Shown here piece after piece: positions 1 to 11,689 of a DNA stretch of 64,000 nt. Location of the stretch: contig JAWRVZ010000040.1 in NCBI GenBank assembly GCA_037043235.1, forward strand, positions 1,552,501 to 1,616,500, given 5' to 3'. This DNA comes from Rhodeus uyekii (taxonomy: Eukaryota; Chordata; Actinopteri; Cypriniformes; Acheilognathidae). The translations under genes and the position numbers were made by a program. How positions within the stretch are numbered: position 1 is the stretch's first letter; each line of letters begins with the position of its first letter. The notes under the pieces were generated by a model. That model was given only the letters and a program-made list of their open reading frames with translations. It did no database searches and was not told where the DNA came from.

Positions 1-645
1 GTTTTTTTTACATTAATTGTGATTGCTATTGTTGACGTAGTGAAATATATTCATACTGTCACGGAGTGGCAACGGGACGGACTCAAGTGCGGGAAAAGGG
101 TGATTTATTATAAACAATAAACTCGACATAACAACTGAAACACCCACGAGGGGGAAAAGACTAACCAAAGAAACAATAACACATAATCAGGAAACAGAAC
201 CAGAGAGAGCAGTGCCACAGTTCTGTCCACTAGAACACTAATAACACTGGAAACAGAGACAGAACCGTGACATATACAGTACAGCATATAGACAATGGCC
301 CTCAAGGAGTAAGAAAGAAGGTACGAAATTCTCCCTCTAAGCAGTAAAACCCTCCTCTCGTCTCCATCACGCCAGCAGCGACGCTACTCAAAGGTAAAGT
401 GCGCGTTACAGTAAATTGTCAAGTATTTTTAGAGTTTAATTGTCAATTATTAATTTGTATTTATATGAGATCTTAATGGTTATAATTTTAACTGTAATTA
501 ATAGGGTAAAACCAAAAAAATATTTAATATGGTCATGTGGAACGAATCAATTGATTTTCTTATGGGAAAATTGTTTTGGTGTACGAGAATTGCGTTACGA
601 GCACGCTCTTGGAACGAATTAAACTCGTAAACCGAGGTGTTACTG
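1..645 (+). mobile_element. Tigger/pogo-like DNA transposon copy, cut by window start
   Basis: The right end reads ACCGAGGTGTTACTG followed by TA (646-647), the same end as the complete copy at 24916-25753. Long matching blocks with that copy are visible, including the CACGTAGTGAAATATAT segment near 35-50 and the segment from about 415 to 645. The left terminal repeat lies outside the window. The copy is interrupted by an LTR-like insertion at 57-272, and positions 273-340 have no counterpart in the 24916 copy. No transposase frame is left, so it is a non-autonomous or decayed element. TA target sites and CAGT ends are typical of Tigger/pogo and other Tc1-mariner relatives; the family name is an inference. 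Confidence 0.7.
57..272 (-). mobile_element. Solo LTR-like insertion inside a Tigger-like element
   Basis: The block starts TGTCACGG and ends CCGTGACA, an 8-bp perfect terminal inversion. It is flanked by CATAC (52-56) and TATAC (273-277), a 4/5 match expected for a decayed 5-bp target duplication. The ends resemble those of the complete LTR element at 60150-62616, which also starts TGTCACGG. The TTTATTATAAAC stretch near 105-120 reads on the minus strand as an AATAAA-type polyA region, which suggests minus orientation. At 216 bp it is shorter than the other LTRs in the window, so a fold-back MITE is an alternative. Confidence 0.5.
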
Positions 646-686
646 TACTGCCTCATGCTGCAGACAGTGATGAATCCTAACAAAGC

Positions 687-932
687 AGTCAGGAAAAAAT
701 AAGGAGAGAACAACTGTTTGTTGCCGCCACCTGCAAAATCATTCAGTTTTGGGGGGTTGGCTTGCTGTTGCCTCTCCAGTGCACCTGTTGCCACTTTCAG
801 TTTCACCAAAGCAGGTGAAATGGATTCACAATCACTTATGCTTCCTAATTGGACAGATTGATTTCTCTGAAGTTTAATTAACTTCATTAACTTTACCTTG
901 ATTAAGTGTTCCCTTAATTCTTTTGAGCAGTG
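687..932 (-). mobile_element. Tc1/mariner-like element, terminal fragment
   Basis: The segment from AGTCAGGAA to the end TTTTGAGCAGTG (932) parallels the right part of the internally deleted element at 42952-43828. Shared features are the CACCTGCAAAATCATTC block, the CCAGTGCACCTGTTG block, the ATTCACAATCACTTATG block and the terminal GTTCCCTT...TTTTGAGCAG. Only the untranslated end is present, without transposase coding sequence or a second terminal repeat. The 152-codon minus-strand open frame over it is accidental. Confidence 0.6.
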
Positions 933-2361
933 TAGATCTACCTTTTGTATTTCCAAATGTGTTAATATATGACTGAGTTTGTACTGTCTGTGGTATCTCT
1001 AATGTGGCATCTCAAGGCAGGAAGTGACAAGGTGAATAGAGGAAGTTAGACCGACAGAGAGCTGAAAATAGCCTGTGATGCACTGATGTCTCTGTAGAGC
1101 ATCCATCTAACGCTGCGATTCTTCACACGCCAGAACTGATTTGTTACACTCATGCTTTATATTTGTAGGTCATAATGACAAATGTTAAAGACAAATATGT
1201 CAGACTTCCTTCTGCAATCAGTAATAGATACTGAAATAAGACAAAGCAGAGAACCAAGAAGTAACTTCCTTTTAACAACCATAGCTTTCGATTTTTTTTT
1301 TTTTTTTTTTATTCTCAAAGCTGCATGTTGGTCACAATAAAACAGTTCGAATGAAAAAGGAAAAGAATGATTGGCTCACAGAATTCCTTAAGGGAAGGGA
1401 AAGAGATGGAGAAGTGAGAGAGTGAGTGGCCGGGTGTGTTGGGAATGGTGCATGATGGACAGTCGGAAAGAAATGGCAGAGGCACATACATTTTCTCTCC
1501 CGTCATGGTGAGATTAATCTTAGTTGTCAGTTGGATTTTCCTCAATATTTATCATTTATTACACGCAAGAGCCCACAATGAAGTGCTGAAACTTTTGATG
1601 CTTGGAACTGCAGTTTCCACGGAAATAGAGTTGGATGATGTGTAGCACATTAAAATCGACCCTCATGCATGATTTATGAGGAAAAGTAAAATTGACTGCA
1701 GACACTGAAATGTGTTTTATTGGAGCTGAACATAATTATGCAAGGTTGATGTAATAATCTTTGTTGAGGGAGGTTTGTGTCATATGCCGTGGATTAAAAA
1801 ATTCATGAAGTCGTTGCAGTTTTCTTTATGTAAATTTAGTGCTTCGGCCGGACCTTTCATGTGTTTTATATGCAGGAGTTCGCAGTGACTCTGAGGGGTG
1901 AGAGTGCTTCACAGGGCCTGTCAACACTACTGTTACAGTCAGATTGAGAGATCCATTTCACCCAGTGTGAATTCTCACTCTTCTGAGGCTCAAGTTCTTT
2001 AAACATTTACATTGCGCTCCATCTATGGTCTGCTTTTTCCTCACCTCTTCTCTCTTCCACTTTAAAGAGATCATGCAATTGATTATTTTAACATGCTCAT
2101 TTGAGCTTCACTCATAGTAATGTAATTTACTTGCGGTACACAAGTTATTATTTTCAACTCTCTGACCTGAGTGATCCATTTTTAAGGCGCGGTTCCGTTA
2201 ATTCAGTAAACTGCCACTGTTGTGAATGGCTATCATCATTGCATAGGAATGCATATAAATTCTCCCTCGCTATTGCAAAAGTATTTGTTTTGAAAACATT
2301 ATCCATGTAATTCCGACATTTACAGGCAAAGGATTATGAAATTGTATTTATTTATTTTTTA
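933..2361. other. Noncoding stretch, no recognised element
   Basis: There is a T-run at 1292-1310, and the rest is AT-rich unique-looking sequence. Small open frames (for example about 70 codons near 1436 and 2101) lack protein-like composition and splice context. I see nothing I can name. It probably belongs to hs2st1 intron 1 or to upstream intergenic DNA. Confidence 0.4.
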
Positions 2362-3206
2362 CAGTGGAACCCACTTATCTCGATTCTTATCGGTTATCTC
2401 GTCAACCCGGATATGTCGATGATTTTGAAGTGGAACCGCCAAACTCCCTATTTTTCTTACCATTTTCTTATCGGTAATGTCGATTATGTTGCCGAACCCT
2501 GATATCTCGAGCACAAAAGAGGGACAAAGTCCCCACTTTACATCAGTTATCTAGCAAAACCATAATAACCGCATGTGCAATACTTTTCAGAACTGTTTGT
2601 AGTGTGTATGTTATGTGTGTAGTGACTCTGCAAACACAATTTCACTCACAGCATAAACAATGTTGGAGAATATAATTAAAGGTTTGTATCGAGAATGAAA
2701 ATTGTTTTTTATCTTATACTGGTAAATCTTGCACTTGCTGTCAGAGTGGTTGACGACTGCCCAAATTACAAACTGTATAGATGGGTTTCACACTCTTCTC
2801 AAACATGTAAAGAGTAAAACCAGGGGAAAAAAAGTATAAACCAGGAAAAAGAAAACACTCTGACGAACATCACAAATAAAAGAAGGAAAATAGTAACAGT
2901 AAACTGCTATATAACAGTCAGCGGTAGAGCGGCCACCTCTCTCCTCACTCAAAAACACTCTCCTCCCCACGCGCGCTCACACCAGAACAGTGTGCACACA
3001 ACAGCATTTGCCGTCTTAAAGGTATATTCCCAACATAAACAAAGTAACCGTTATAATCTCTGCTGTTAGTTGGTGCACATATGCCTTTTGTTGTTAGCAA
3101 ACATATACAGTGTATGTACATTTTTACAGCACACCATATTGGCTTTTGGTTATCTCGAGCCTCGGTTATCTCAACGCTTTTTTGCAACCCCCGAGGCCGT
3201 CGGCAT
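2362..3206 (+). mobile_element. Tigger-like element (CAGTGGAACCCACTTATCTCG family), right end lost
   Basis: It starts CAGTGGAACCCACTTATCTC directly after TA (2360-2361). It shares with the copy at 60025-63269 the blocks GAAGTGGAACCGCC, AGGGACAAAGT, GGAGAATATAATTAAAGGTTTG, TTGTTAGCAAACATATACA and GCAACCCCCGAGGCCGTCG. The homology stops about 3206, where the other copy continues through ACCAAACTCCACTG to its right end. The right terminal repeat is therefore missing. No transposase is recognisable. A reverse-oriented half copy lies at 14897-15426. Confidence 0.75.
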
Positions 3207-4343
3207 TTAGTAGATTGTGCAACAGGTTTTTCAACAATGTTTTCGTCATTGACCATTTAGAGACCTCGGAAATACATGCATCGAATATGATACTTTAGGC
3301 TTTGTAGAGTTATAAAATGCATCTGCTTTTTAATCTGATTGATTTTAATTCTGATTTTAAGTCGGCAGAGATGGAGAATACACTGAGCTCTTGACTGGTG
3401 TATGTTTGTGTTTGTAAGTGCATGGCGAGATGATCCACATGATGTTGTGACGCTCTCCAGTCCCCATTCATTTTAATTTTCAAAAAACAAAACAGCGAAC
3501 CTGTCTAGCCAATTCTTTAAAAAAATAATAATTGTATTTCATGGAAGAATAAAAACTAGCTAGGAATATATTTTCTATTGAGTTGGGTTGAAGATTCCTG
3601 GTGTAGTGTCCCTTCATGTATTTTTATTTGTTCACGTTGGATGAGCTGGCAACAGTGGCAGGAAACTCATCACCTGTCAAGAAATCAATAGGCCAATTAG
3701 CCAGTGCTACCGTAGTCAGATAGGGGGGATGTGCTCCACAGATTCAGATTGGATCTTTGCCAGGTTGTCTGGGTTTGGAGCACCGTTTGTGTTTCACTTG
3801 GGGTTAATGCTGAGGTGATGGTGTTGTGATTTGGGCCATTTACAGTTGGATTGATTTGGTGACTGCTGTCAAGACAGAAGCACATTGATCTAGTTTCCAA
3901 TCTGTTGATGTTCTGGGTAATTTTGATTTGAGCTATGTGGTCTGACATGAATTAGGATTGATTAAAGTAGCCTAAAAAAGAGGCATATGGCTAAGTAATG
4001 TTGGAAAAAAAGAGGGTTGCGGTTTGGTTTGAAAATCCGCATTCAAGTTGATAGACCATCAGGGAGCACTTTATTTAAGAAGGTATTAGTAAACACTCAA
4101 CAATCTTTTTAAACATTATAAATTACATCCTGGATTATAATATTATGCCTGAATAATATATTGTGTTTAATAAAATAAAAAAACGTAGTAATGATGCAGC
4201 TGGTTCATAGCCCGTAGGTGTATCCAAGGGATCATCTCGCTTGGAAGAAGCTAGTGAGTGCATGGCCTGAGGCTTAGCCATGCTGCAAGGTATCACAGGG
4301 GAAGGCTGCAGAAATCCAGCTGAGGCAGGGCAGGACGAGTTAA
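3207..4343. other. Noncoding stretch, no recognised element
   Basis: AT-rich sequence without a supported gene, terminal repeat or tandem array. The 83-codon minus-strand frame at 3697-3948 has no recognisable domain or splice-site context. Nothing further can be assigned. Confidence 0.4.
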
Positions 4344-5260
4344 TTGAGGGAGGCTGATGGAATTAATGAGGATAATTCCAAGACCATTCAGGCCCATCAA
4401 GCTTTTGATGTCTCCTTGGTTCTACCCACCCTCAGCTCCACTAGAGACCCTCAGCCATATGGCTCCACAGAGTTCCCTTGTCCCACTGGCTTTAGCTTGG
4501 TCAGTCATCAAGCTATACACCTTGGACTTACAGGTCTTCCTGTGTGGAGTTTCCACCCTTATGACTTCAAGCACATTCCTCCTTCTGGCTCTGCCTTAGT
4601 CTTTGGTCACATTGGCTCCACCTTGAGCAATCTGGCTCTTTGCCGGGGCTTTGCCTTGGTCTCCAGTGCAAGTGGTGTCTCACAAGTCCATTGTCTTTCT
4701 GTCTATGCCTTGGGATCCTCTGACCTCAGCTCCATCTCCATTGGTCATCCTCCAGATGTCGTTAGCCAAATCTACATCATGGCTCCTCCCTGCCTCTGTT
4801 GTTCCTGCTGCACTCTGGGTCAGTACCACTTAACCACCCTCTCCTCCATAGCTTCTTCCTTTAGTGCTTCCTTGGTCTGTTCTACTTGCTTTCTCCAAAC
4901 ATTTATCTCTTCTCACCAGCCCTTCATTGGCTCCTCATCTACCTCCAAAGCTCCAACCCTACAACCCTCCCTCATCTCATCTGTTACAGCGCAAGGTCAC
5001 ACCTACCGCGACGGGGAGCAATGTCTCTGTTTTGGTCAGTTTGTTTAATTTTCATGGACTTTTATTTTGTTTTGTTTTTTTGTCACATTCTCCATTGTCT
5101 TAGTTTCCTGCTAATCATTTCTATTGACACAGATTATCCTAACAGCTGCTTGTCATTTAGTTTATCTCTATTTATTTCAGTTCCTCCTTGTTCTCTTTTT
5201 AGTGAATGTTGTTTCACACTTATGCCTTTTGGATTACTAACTAGTAATTTATTTTATTTA
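4344..5260 (+). repeat. CT-rich degenerate repeat, possibly LTR-retrotransposon derived
   Basis: A 234-codon open frame at 4344-5048 is rich in Ser, Pro, Leu and Cys, with repeated short phrases of the type CCTTGGTCT and GGCTCCAC, and is followed by CATGGACTTTTATTTTG. A related segment lies near 28520-28920. It shares CTCCACTAGAGACCCTC, CCTTGGTTC and TTCATGGACTTTTA, although the order of the blocks differs. Repetitive proline/serine tails before a 3' LTR are common in fish gypsy elements, so I read both as eroded copies of such a region. That is an inference, and no LTR or gag/pol is visible here. The frame is probably not a host gene. Confidence 0.35.
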
Positions 5261-5657
5261 TTTAGCTGATTTCTCTGATTTAATTAATTTGACCTATATG
5301 GTGCAATGATATTAACATAAAGCCCATCCCTCCAACACTTTTGGCACCGCTAGCTTTTCATTAGCAGACAGAAACAGAAGTAAGATGAGCTGGTGATGAG
5401 GCAAGCTGTTGAGGTCATAAATCAGGAGTACAGCTATATATATATCATGAAGTTAGATGAATTCTGAGACCATTCTCAGAAAAGAATTTGGCTGTACTTT
5501 AGTGTTTTGTCAGCACGGTAAACTCACTGAGATGTTGCATCTCTAAATTCACCCTCTTAAGCATTTGTGCAGCACATGCACTGCCATCAACAACTTTAAG
5601 AGAATTACTGTCAAACTTCAAATCTTGTGGCGTGAACATTGTTCCTGTTAATATGTA

Positions 5658-6295
5658 CAGTGGTACCTCGAGATACGAAATTAATCCGTTCCGAGGCGGC
5701 CTTCATATAATGAGTTTTTCGTATCTTGGAACACATTTTACATGTAAAATGGCTAATCCGTTCCAAGCCCTCCAAAAACACCCCATTAAATTTCATAATA
5801 AAGCTAAATTGACCTATAAACAATAAAATAACGTAAAATGTCGAAGCTTACCTTTCGAGTGAGGCTATCTCCGAAAGTGACGGCAGAGGAGGAGGAGGAC
5901 AAACGGCAGATAACGTAAGTACGTACATTTAACTTTACGAAAACACATAAAAAATTTAAAGTTTCGGATGCGGAGTGGCTGAGCTAAAGCACGCCAGCAC
6001 GTACGTATAGAAGATGCATGATGGGAGGGATGCTGTCCAATTAGAGAGAAGGATCTCATGGCTTGGCTAGCATCAGGAACCAATGGGAGAGCAGGAGGAT
6101 GGTGGCGAGTCTACTATAACTAAGATGGCGGAGTGCGGCGCGAGTTTCAAAATTGTTATGGGGCGAATCTCTGACTTTCAGAAAAATTTCGTATCTTGAA
6201 AACTTTTCGTATGTAGAGCAGTAAAAATTTTCGTCTTTGCTTTCGTAACTTGGATTTTTCGTAAGTTGAGCCTTTCGTATCTTGAGGTACTACTG
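5658..6295 (+). mobile_element. Complete Tigger-like non-autonomous element with TA target site
   Basis: It starts CAGTGGTACCTCGAGATACG (5658) and ends CGTATCTTGAGGTACTACTG (6295). TA lies on both sides (5656-5657 and 6296-6297). The terminal sequences are imperfect inverted repeats, and near-terminal copies of the TTCGTATCTTG motif recur at 5718, 6188 and 6274. The interior contains no transposase. It shares the theme AATGGGAGAGCAGGA with the nested element at 22438-23257, which suggests related families. Confidence 0.8.
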
Positions 6296-6297
6296 TA

Positions 6298-9200
6298 TAT
6301 GGCTGATTTATGCTTATGAAAAGCTTGCTTTCTTGCTGCCTGTGCCAGGATCCACAACTGTGATAAGAGTGGGAGATATTATGCTGCCTATATCAGTGCA
6401 GCCATATATCACTCACATTTTATAGTAACATTTATGTAAACGCAAAACTCTTGAGTCAATTGTGTAATGTACCGCTACATTAAATATTGACCAGACTTTA
6501 TTTATTTTTATATGTAACTATATTTTTAGTTTTTATATATAATAGTGTACCCCATGATCTCACAAGACCATAATTCATCCTTGTCATGCCCTGTGCGCTG
6601 AGAATCTCCAGTGAGTTCAAATGCCGTTTCCTGCATTAAATAACCAATGAGAACACTGAGGGAGAAGGAGTTGTCCAGCCTGATGGTACCATCAAATGCC
6701 TGTAATCACTTTACCTTGGATTTCTACTTTTCGCTGGTAGTCTCGATCCAACTCGTTGCCAGAGTTGGTTCCTCCGAGTCTACAGCCTAATTCTAATCTA
6801 AACCTAATTCTAGTCTAATTTTCTTCTTTTATTTACATTTAACTTTAAGGTTACACCACATGACATATTAAGAGTAATTACATTAAAAAGTTTCTTAAAT
6901 CACAGGTTTTTGATACAGTCTTTAATACAAAGAGCCCCTTTCTTATCTCTAATGTCATACACAGTATAAATGCAAACAGCTGCCTGGCAATTGGTTGGTC
7001 AGCATCAAAAAATGCAGTGTTGTTATACCAGACTGATCTGAAACATGATTGGAAGAGGAGGTGTAAGGTTTGGTGGTAGCAGGCAGAAAAGATGCAAAGC
7101 AAAGCAGCATTTAGGACATTTGGTAGAATAAGCTGTGGCTGAATGTGCTCCAGGGTGGAGTATTATGGAAAGGATGTGCAGAATTATTAATGATGAACTC
7201 CAGTCCTCTTTCTGCTACTGCCTCCAATGAGTCCCATGTAAGTCTGATAACAGACTGGCCATTTTAATTAGTTTGTTGAGAGGTCTAGAATTGTCTATGC
7301 TGGTGGGTTAGAAATCACACTGGCCTTTAAATGCTGTAAAACATCTCCAGTTGCTTAGTGCATAATAAAACCAAGTCCTGAAAGGGCCTTTCTTGTAAAA
7401 CTTAATCATAGTATCCATCCAGTCTTTAAGTAGAGGTTTATCTTCAGTTAAAACAGTTAATTGTTTTACATTTTGTTCTCTTGTGGTGTAACCAAAAATA
7501 AAGTATAGCACATAGTGACACATCTTAATAGTTTTTCAATTTTCACTTTTTGCTAAACATATAATTCACAAACATGTTAAGTACTGAACTAACCTCATCT
7601 TTGTCATGCAAAGCTCAAACTATCTGATATTCTATGAGACTTATTGATTTTGAACAGCCTTCTTATGATATAATTTTCTTTTTTTCAATTTATATTTTAG
7701 CAGCTCCTTCAAAAAGTGTCATCGTGTCATTAACCCACACGTCAACCCACCTACATGTTTTCTGTGTAATCAATGATTATTGTTTTTTCTCTAAAATATC
7801 TTAGATGTATCTTAAATAACTAACTTATAGTCTGAGTTAATTTCTGTATATCTTAAACCCAAGTATTTAATTTTAGCTCAAAGCCCATTTGATGACATTT
7901 GGGTTATAGATGCAAATGATAAGTGAAATTCTGCGGTTTATTGAGGAAAGGTTTGCAGTCACTTTTTTATGCTATCAGACATGTGGTTTTCATTTGGTGG
8001 GCCAAAAATAAAGAAAGCAAATGTGCGCAAATTCCCATTAAAGGGGGATCTCCAATGTCTGAGAATATAATGAAGACATGGCCTAGGCGCATGGCCTAGA
8101 CATGGCCAGTAAGTAACCAACTAGAAGCAGCCTAACTAAAACACCAGAGCACCCTTTCAAGTACCCAGATCCATTTTACCCAGATCCATTTTCAACCACC
8201 AGCATTTTCTTCAGAAAATGTTCAGATCTTCAGAAAGAAGATTGCAAAATAGGCAGAACCTAAGGTTTATGTTATTGTGTGCCTGTTTATCAATCAGGGT
8301 AAGAGTTTGGTTACCTCAGTGGAGGTCTGTAAGCGAAGAGTTTCAAGCATTCAGTCGTTTACAGTTTTCTCCACTGTGCACTCGATCGTTACATTACAAT
8401 TATTCAAAATCTGAGTGTGAATCATGATTATAGAGTAACATGTTTCTCTGAAGTAGGCTGCTTTTAAATTAACATTAGCATTTCCTTAATAGCCTAAAAA
8501 CAGACTTTTGCACTTTTCATCACTGCACCTCCCCGCACACAAACACAAGAAATGAAATGCGTTTAACCCAAGCAAAGGCTGGATATAGGTTTTATTAATT
8601 TATTGTCACAAACATAGTGCTTCACAGCTGTTACACATCACATACCCGACACTCTTCACAAAACTTCACTAAAACTCTTTCATACGGTTCTTTACAGTCC
8701 TTTTTTTAAATTCTGTAATACTGTAAATTCTGCAAACTTGAACGAACGAAACTCGTTTGTTTCCAGTCGTTATGTTGGAAAATTCAGATCACAAGAATTT
8801 CTGTTAAGTTTTTAGTTATTATTTTAGTTAAGCATGTAGTTTTTTTCTGTAGGTTTTTTTTTCTTCTTTTCACTAGGTGTTCAAGGCATGTTATCCTTGA
8901 TTCCTGAATAGGTATTCGATGTTTTTGAAAACGAAAGTAAAAGAATGATGCACGTTCGTTAATTTTTTTTTTCTTGAAATTAATTTTGTCTTTAACAAAA
9001 TCAACAAATGTATCTCTCATCCACATGGCAAGTATGTTAGCATCGGCTAAACTGCACTGCAGACAAATCAACATGATCAAAACATCAGTGTTTTTTTCTT
9101 CAGATAACAAGTCAAGCGAGTGAACAACGCAAATCAAGGAAATGGTTTTATTTCACTGTTTAAACTAGCCTGTGGCAGTGACAGGGCAGTGATTCATTTT

Positions 9201-10217
9201 GGTAGCCAACTGGAAGATACAATAGCCCTGGGATATCGAGTTAGCGGTTTTTGGATTTTTTTTTTATTTGAAAGCCTTGTAAAAACAAATTTTAATGAGG
9301 TAGTTTCAAAGCAATTAGCTATCAGGGCTTTGAGATGCAGATTCTAGGATTTTAGTAAATTGCCACTGGAAGAGTGTAACGGTTTCAGTGTGAGCAATAT
9401 GCACTGTGGTGCTGCTCTTTTCATATTTTTTAACTGCTGTGGTAAGATGTGAGGAACTGAGACAAAAAGAACAAGGGATTGGCTCGATAATCTGGGAGGA
9501 AGTCAGGTTTGCTTCGGTCACAGGAGCTAAATGCCTCCTTCCTAATTAGTCCCAGGGGTCCTCACTGCCTGCTGGCCTAAAGAGGTGCATCTCTCCATCT
9601 GTACCATCGACAGTATCACTTCACCTTCATCATTCATTGATCTCTCAATCATGTGTGTCAGGGCCAGTATGGGATGAGAAGCATCTGAGAGATGGCCCTC
9701 TTTAGCCCTGTTATATAGCGCATAGCACCCTCACACTGACCTGTTTTATTTCATGACCCAGTGCTCATCCTCATTCAGTAGACTAATGGAGTGTTTGAAG
9801 CATTTCTGCATTCTCTATAATGAGCTGACAATAAGTGACACTTGAGTGTTCTCTAAATCTTATCAAAATGTGGGAGGCTCTTTAAGATTGTTAGTTTCAA
9901 GGGCATATAAAGGCCACGCTTCAGCTGACGGCATTGAATGCCACAAAATTGTAAATGTCTTATTTACATCTAAATGTATTGGATGGATTTTAACTTAAAG
10001 CTTTTTGATTAGTTGTATTTAAGTTTTCTCTTTGTGCTAAAATGATATGAAAATGATTATGATGATGATAATATGGTTATTGTTATTTATATTTGAGAAA
10101 TTGTACTTCACAATTTATCACAATGGATCAAGTAATTAATTCTCATTGATTGGGCTTCTATCTGATAATTAAAAGGACATCTCTGGAGATTTATTCAGGT
10201 GACTGAGCCTTCCTTAG
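6298..10217. other. Long noncoding stretch without a firmly identified feature
   Basis: AT-rich sequence. Minus-strand frames at 6878-7102 and 7308-7523 have a faint LINE-like look, but I could not find conserved reverse transcriptase or endonuclease motifs. A short duplication of ACATGGCCTAG sits near 8077-8107. No exon with matching splice sites and protein similarity was recognised. It probably lies within hs2st1 intron 1 if exon 1 is upstream of the window. Confidence 0.35.
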
Positions 10218-10245
10218 CCCCCCCCCCCCCCCCCCCCCCCCCCCC
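10218..10245 (+). repeat. Poly-C tract of 28 bases
   Basis: An uninterrupted run of C is visible directly. Its length is uncertain in any assembly because homopolymers this long are error-prone. Confidence 0.95.
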
Positions 10246-10920
10246 TTTGTGGCTTTGTTTGGAACTTTTTTCAAATAGCCAAAATTTATATCAAATGTAC
10301 CTTGCAATTAGAGCAGGAATCAAGGCTTCGTTGGGACTTCGATGTGTTCTTGCAATACACATAAAAAAGTAATTGCGTAACATTTTAAGATGAAAATGCG
10401 CTCTGGTTTTCAACTGTGATGATGTGCTCACTCACAGAATCGGACATGGCTGCTTTTTATATAACATATTTCGTGTTATGAATTGATACTGCTTGGTTCA
10501 CTGGTCTGTTGGGTTCAGATTGCTTTCTCATCTTAACTGAACCACTTTGTTCAGGCAATATTGGTGTTGCTTTTCTGTTTTGGTGTGGATCCAAGCATGA
10601 TTGCAGTGTTTTTATATGGCTAAACGCTCCAAACAAGCCAGGTGTGAAAAAAAAGAAAAAAAAAGACTGACTCTTAGGTGCTAAGTGTAGCAAACTAATG
10701 GACTACAGTTGACAACCCAACACAAAAAAGGGCCATCCTCAACCTCTGAATCAGGCTGGAATCAGAGGTTGGAAGGGTACTCCAAGTCCAAGTCCAAGTC
10801 TAAGTCCAGTCTTAGGGTATTAAGTCTGGAAAGGTAGTCGTGGCAGCATGACACCAGTTATTTAATGCAATTATAATAAAATTGTTTAAGACAATAAAAC
10901 AGTTTTAATTATTAAATGTA

Positions 10921-10967
10921 CAGTAATTCCTCGCCACTTCACGGTTCAAGTTTCGCGGCCTCAGTGT
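10921..10967 (+). mobile_element. Left-end fragment of a CAGTAATCCCTCGCC Tigger-like element
   Basis: It starts CAGTAATTCCTCGCCACTTC after TA (10919-10920) and matches the left end of the 22009-23513 copy through GCGGCCTCAGTGT. It then changes abruptly to unrelated sequence. Only about 47 bp are left, so this is a stub, probably cut by a later insertion or deletion. Confidence 0.7.
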
Positions 10968-11159
10968 GTTTAGTTCCTGTTTCATTGCCAGCCTTATGAG
11001 TTTATATAGTTATCCTTATTTATTTTCATAGCAACTAATCTTTCACCTGTCCCTTCTTATCCCCTGTCAGTTTGTGTATAAATAGCTGTTTTTTTTCCTG
11101 TGTTCCTTTTGTCAGTTGTTGTTTGCTGTTACATGTAGATGGTCTATGTTCTTTTGTTC

Positions 11160-11689
11160 CTGGAAGAAGAACAGAGTGAAGTTTATAGTTACCAATACAA
11201 TGTGTATCTGATATGAATAAAACACCTTGTCAGTTTATAATTGAATTGATTGCCATTTCCTCTTTCATAGACATCGGTGTGTATTTTTCAAAGTATAAAT
11301 GTTATATTGTTAATATAAAATGTATATTGTTAGTATAAATGTGTATTGTTTTGCCAGTACTTATGAGTATTTAAATGTTTGAAACCTAAAAGAAACCTTA
11401 TGTGTTTGAAAACACTGAATGACAAGCTCTAAGCGCGTCTTTCTCTGGATCAGTGCCAGCTATCGTGTCAAAACAAGTGTGAATTTAGCGGTCACGTGAC
11501 TCATATGAACACAAGTGTGATCGTACACGTCAAAGGGTGAAGGGTTTGTTATTTGAACTTCATATCTGCTGCTCTATGCTCTTGTTCGGTGCAAGAAAAC
11601 CTACTCCCGGGCAAAAAAAAAAGCATGTTCCCTAGGGTCACACTGCATCGCTATTATAACGCTATTGCATTACTATTTGAGAACCACTG
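11160..11689 (-). mobile_element. hAT-like element copy, minus orientation
   Basis: It ends TTTGAGAACCACTG (11689), the reverse complement of the CAGTGGTTCTCAAA end typical of hAT-type elements. The body aligns by eye with the reverse complement of 50821-51320. Shared blocks include GTGAAGTTTATAGTTACCAATA, GTGTGTATTTTTCAAAGTATAAATG, GTTTGAAACCTAAAAGAAACC and CACGTCAAAGGGTGAAGGG. No transposase is recognisable. The left boundary is where the visible match begins and is approximate. Confidence 0.65.

Noticed and set aside
498..956. 152-codon minus-strand open frame
   Set aside because: It crosses the border between a Tigger-like end and a Tc1/mariner terminal fragment, so it is chimeric noncoding sequence.
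4344..5048. 234-codon open frame as a host gene
   Set aside because: Low-complexity Ser/Pro/Leu text with short internal repeats and a rearranged relative at 28520-28920. No domain or splice sites.
6878..7523. LINE reverse transcriptase remnant on minus strand
   Set aside because: A few phrases look L1-like, but no endonuclease or RT signature could be placed and the order did not fit.
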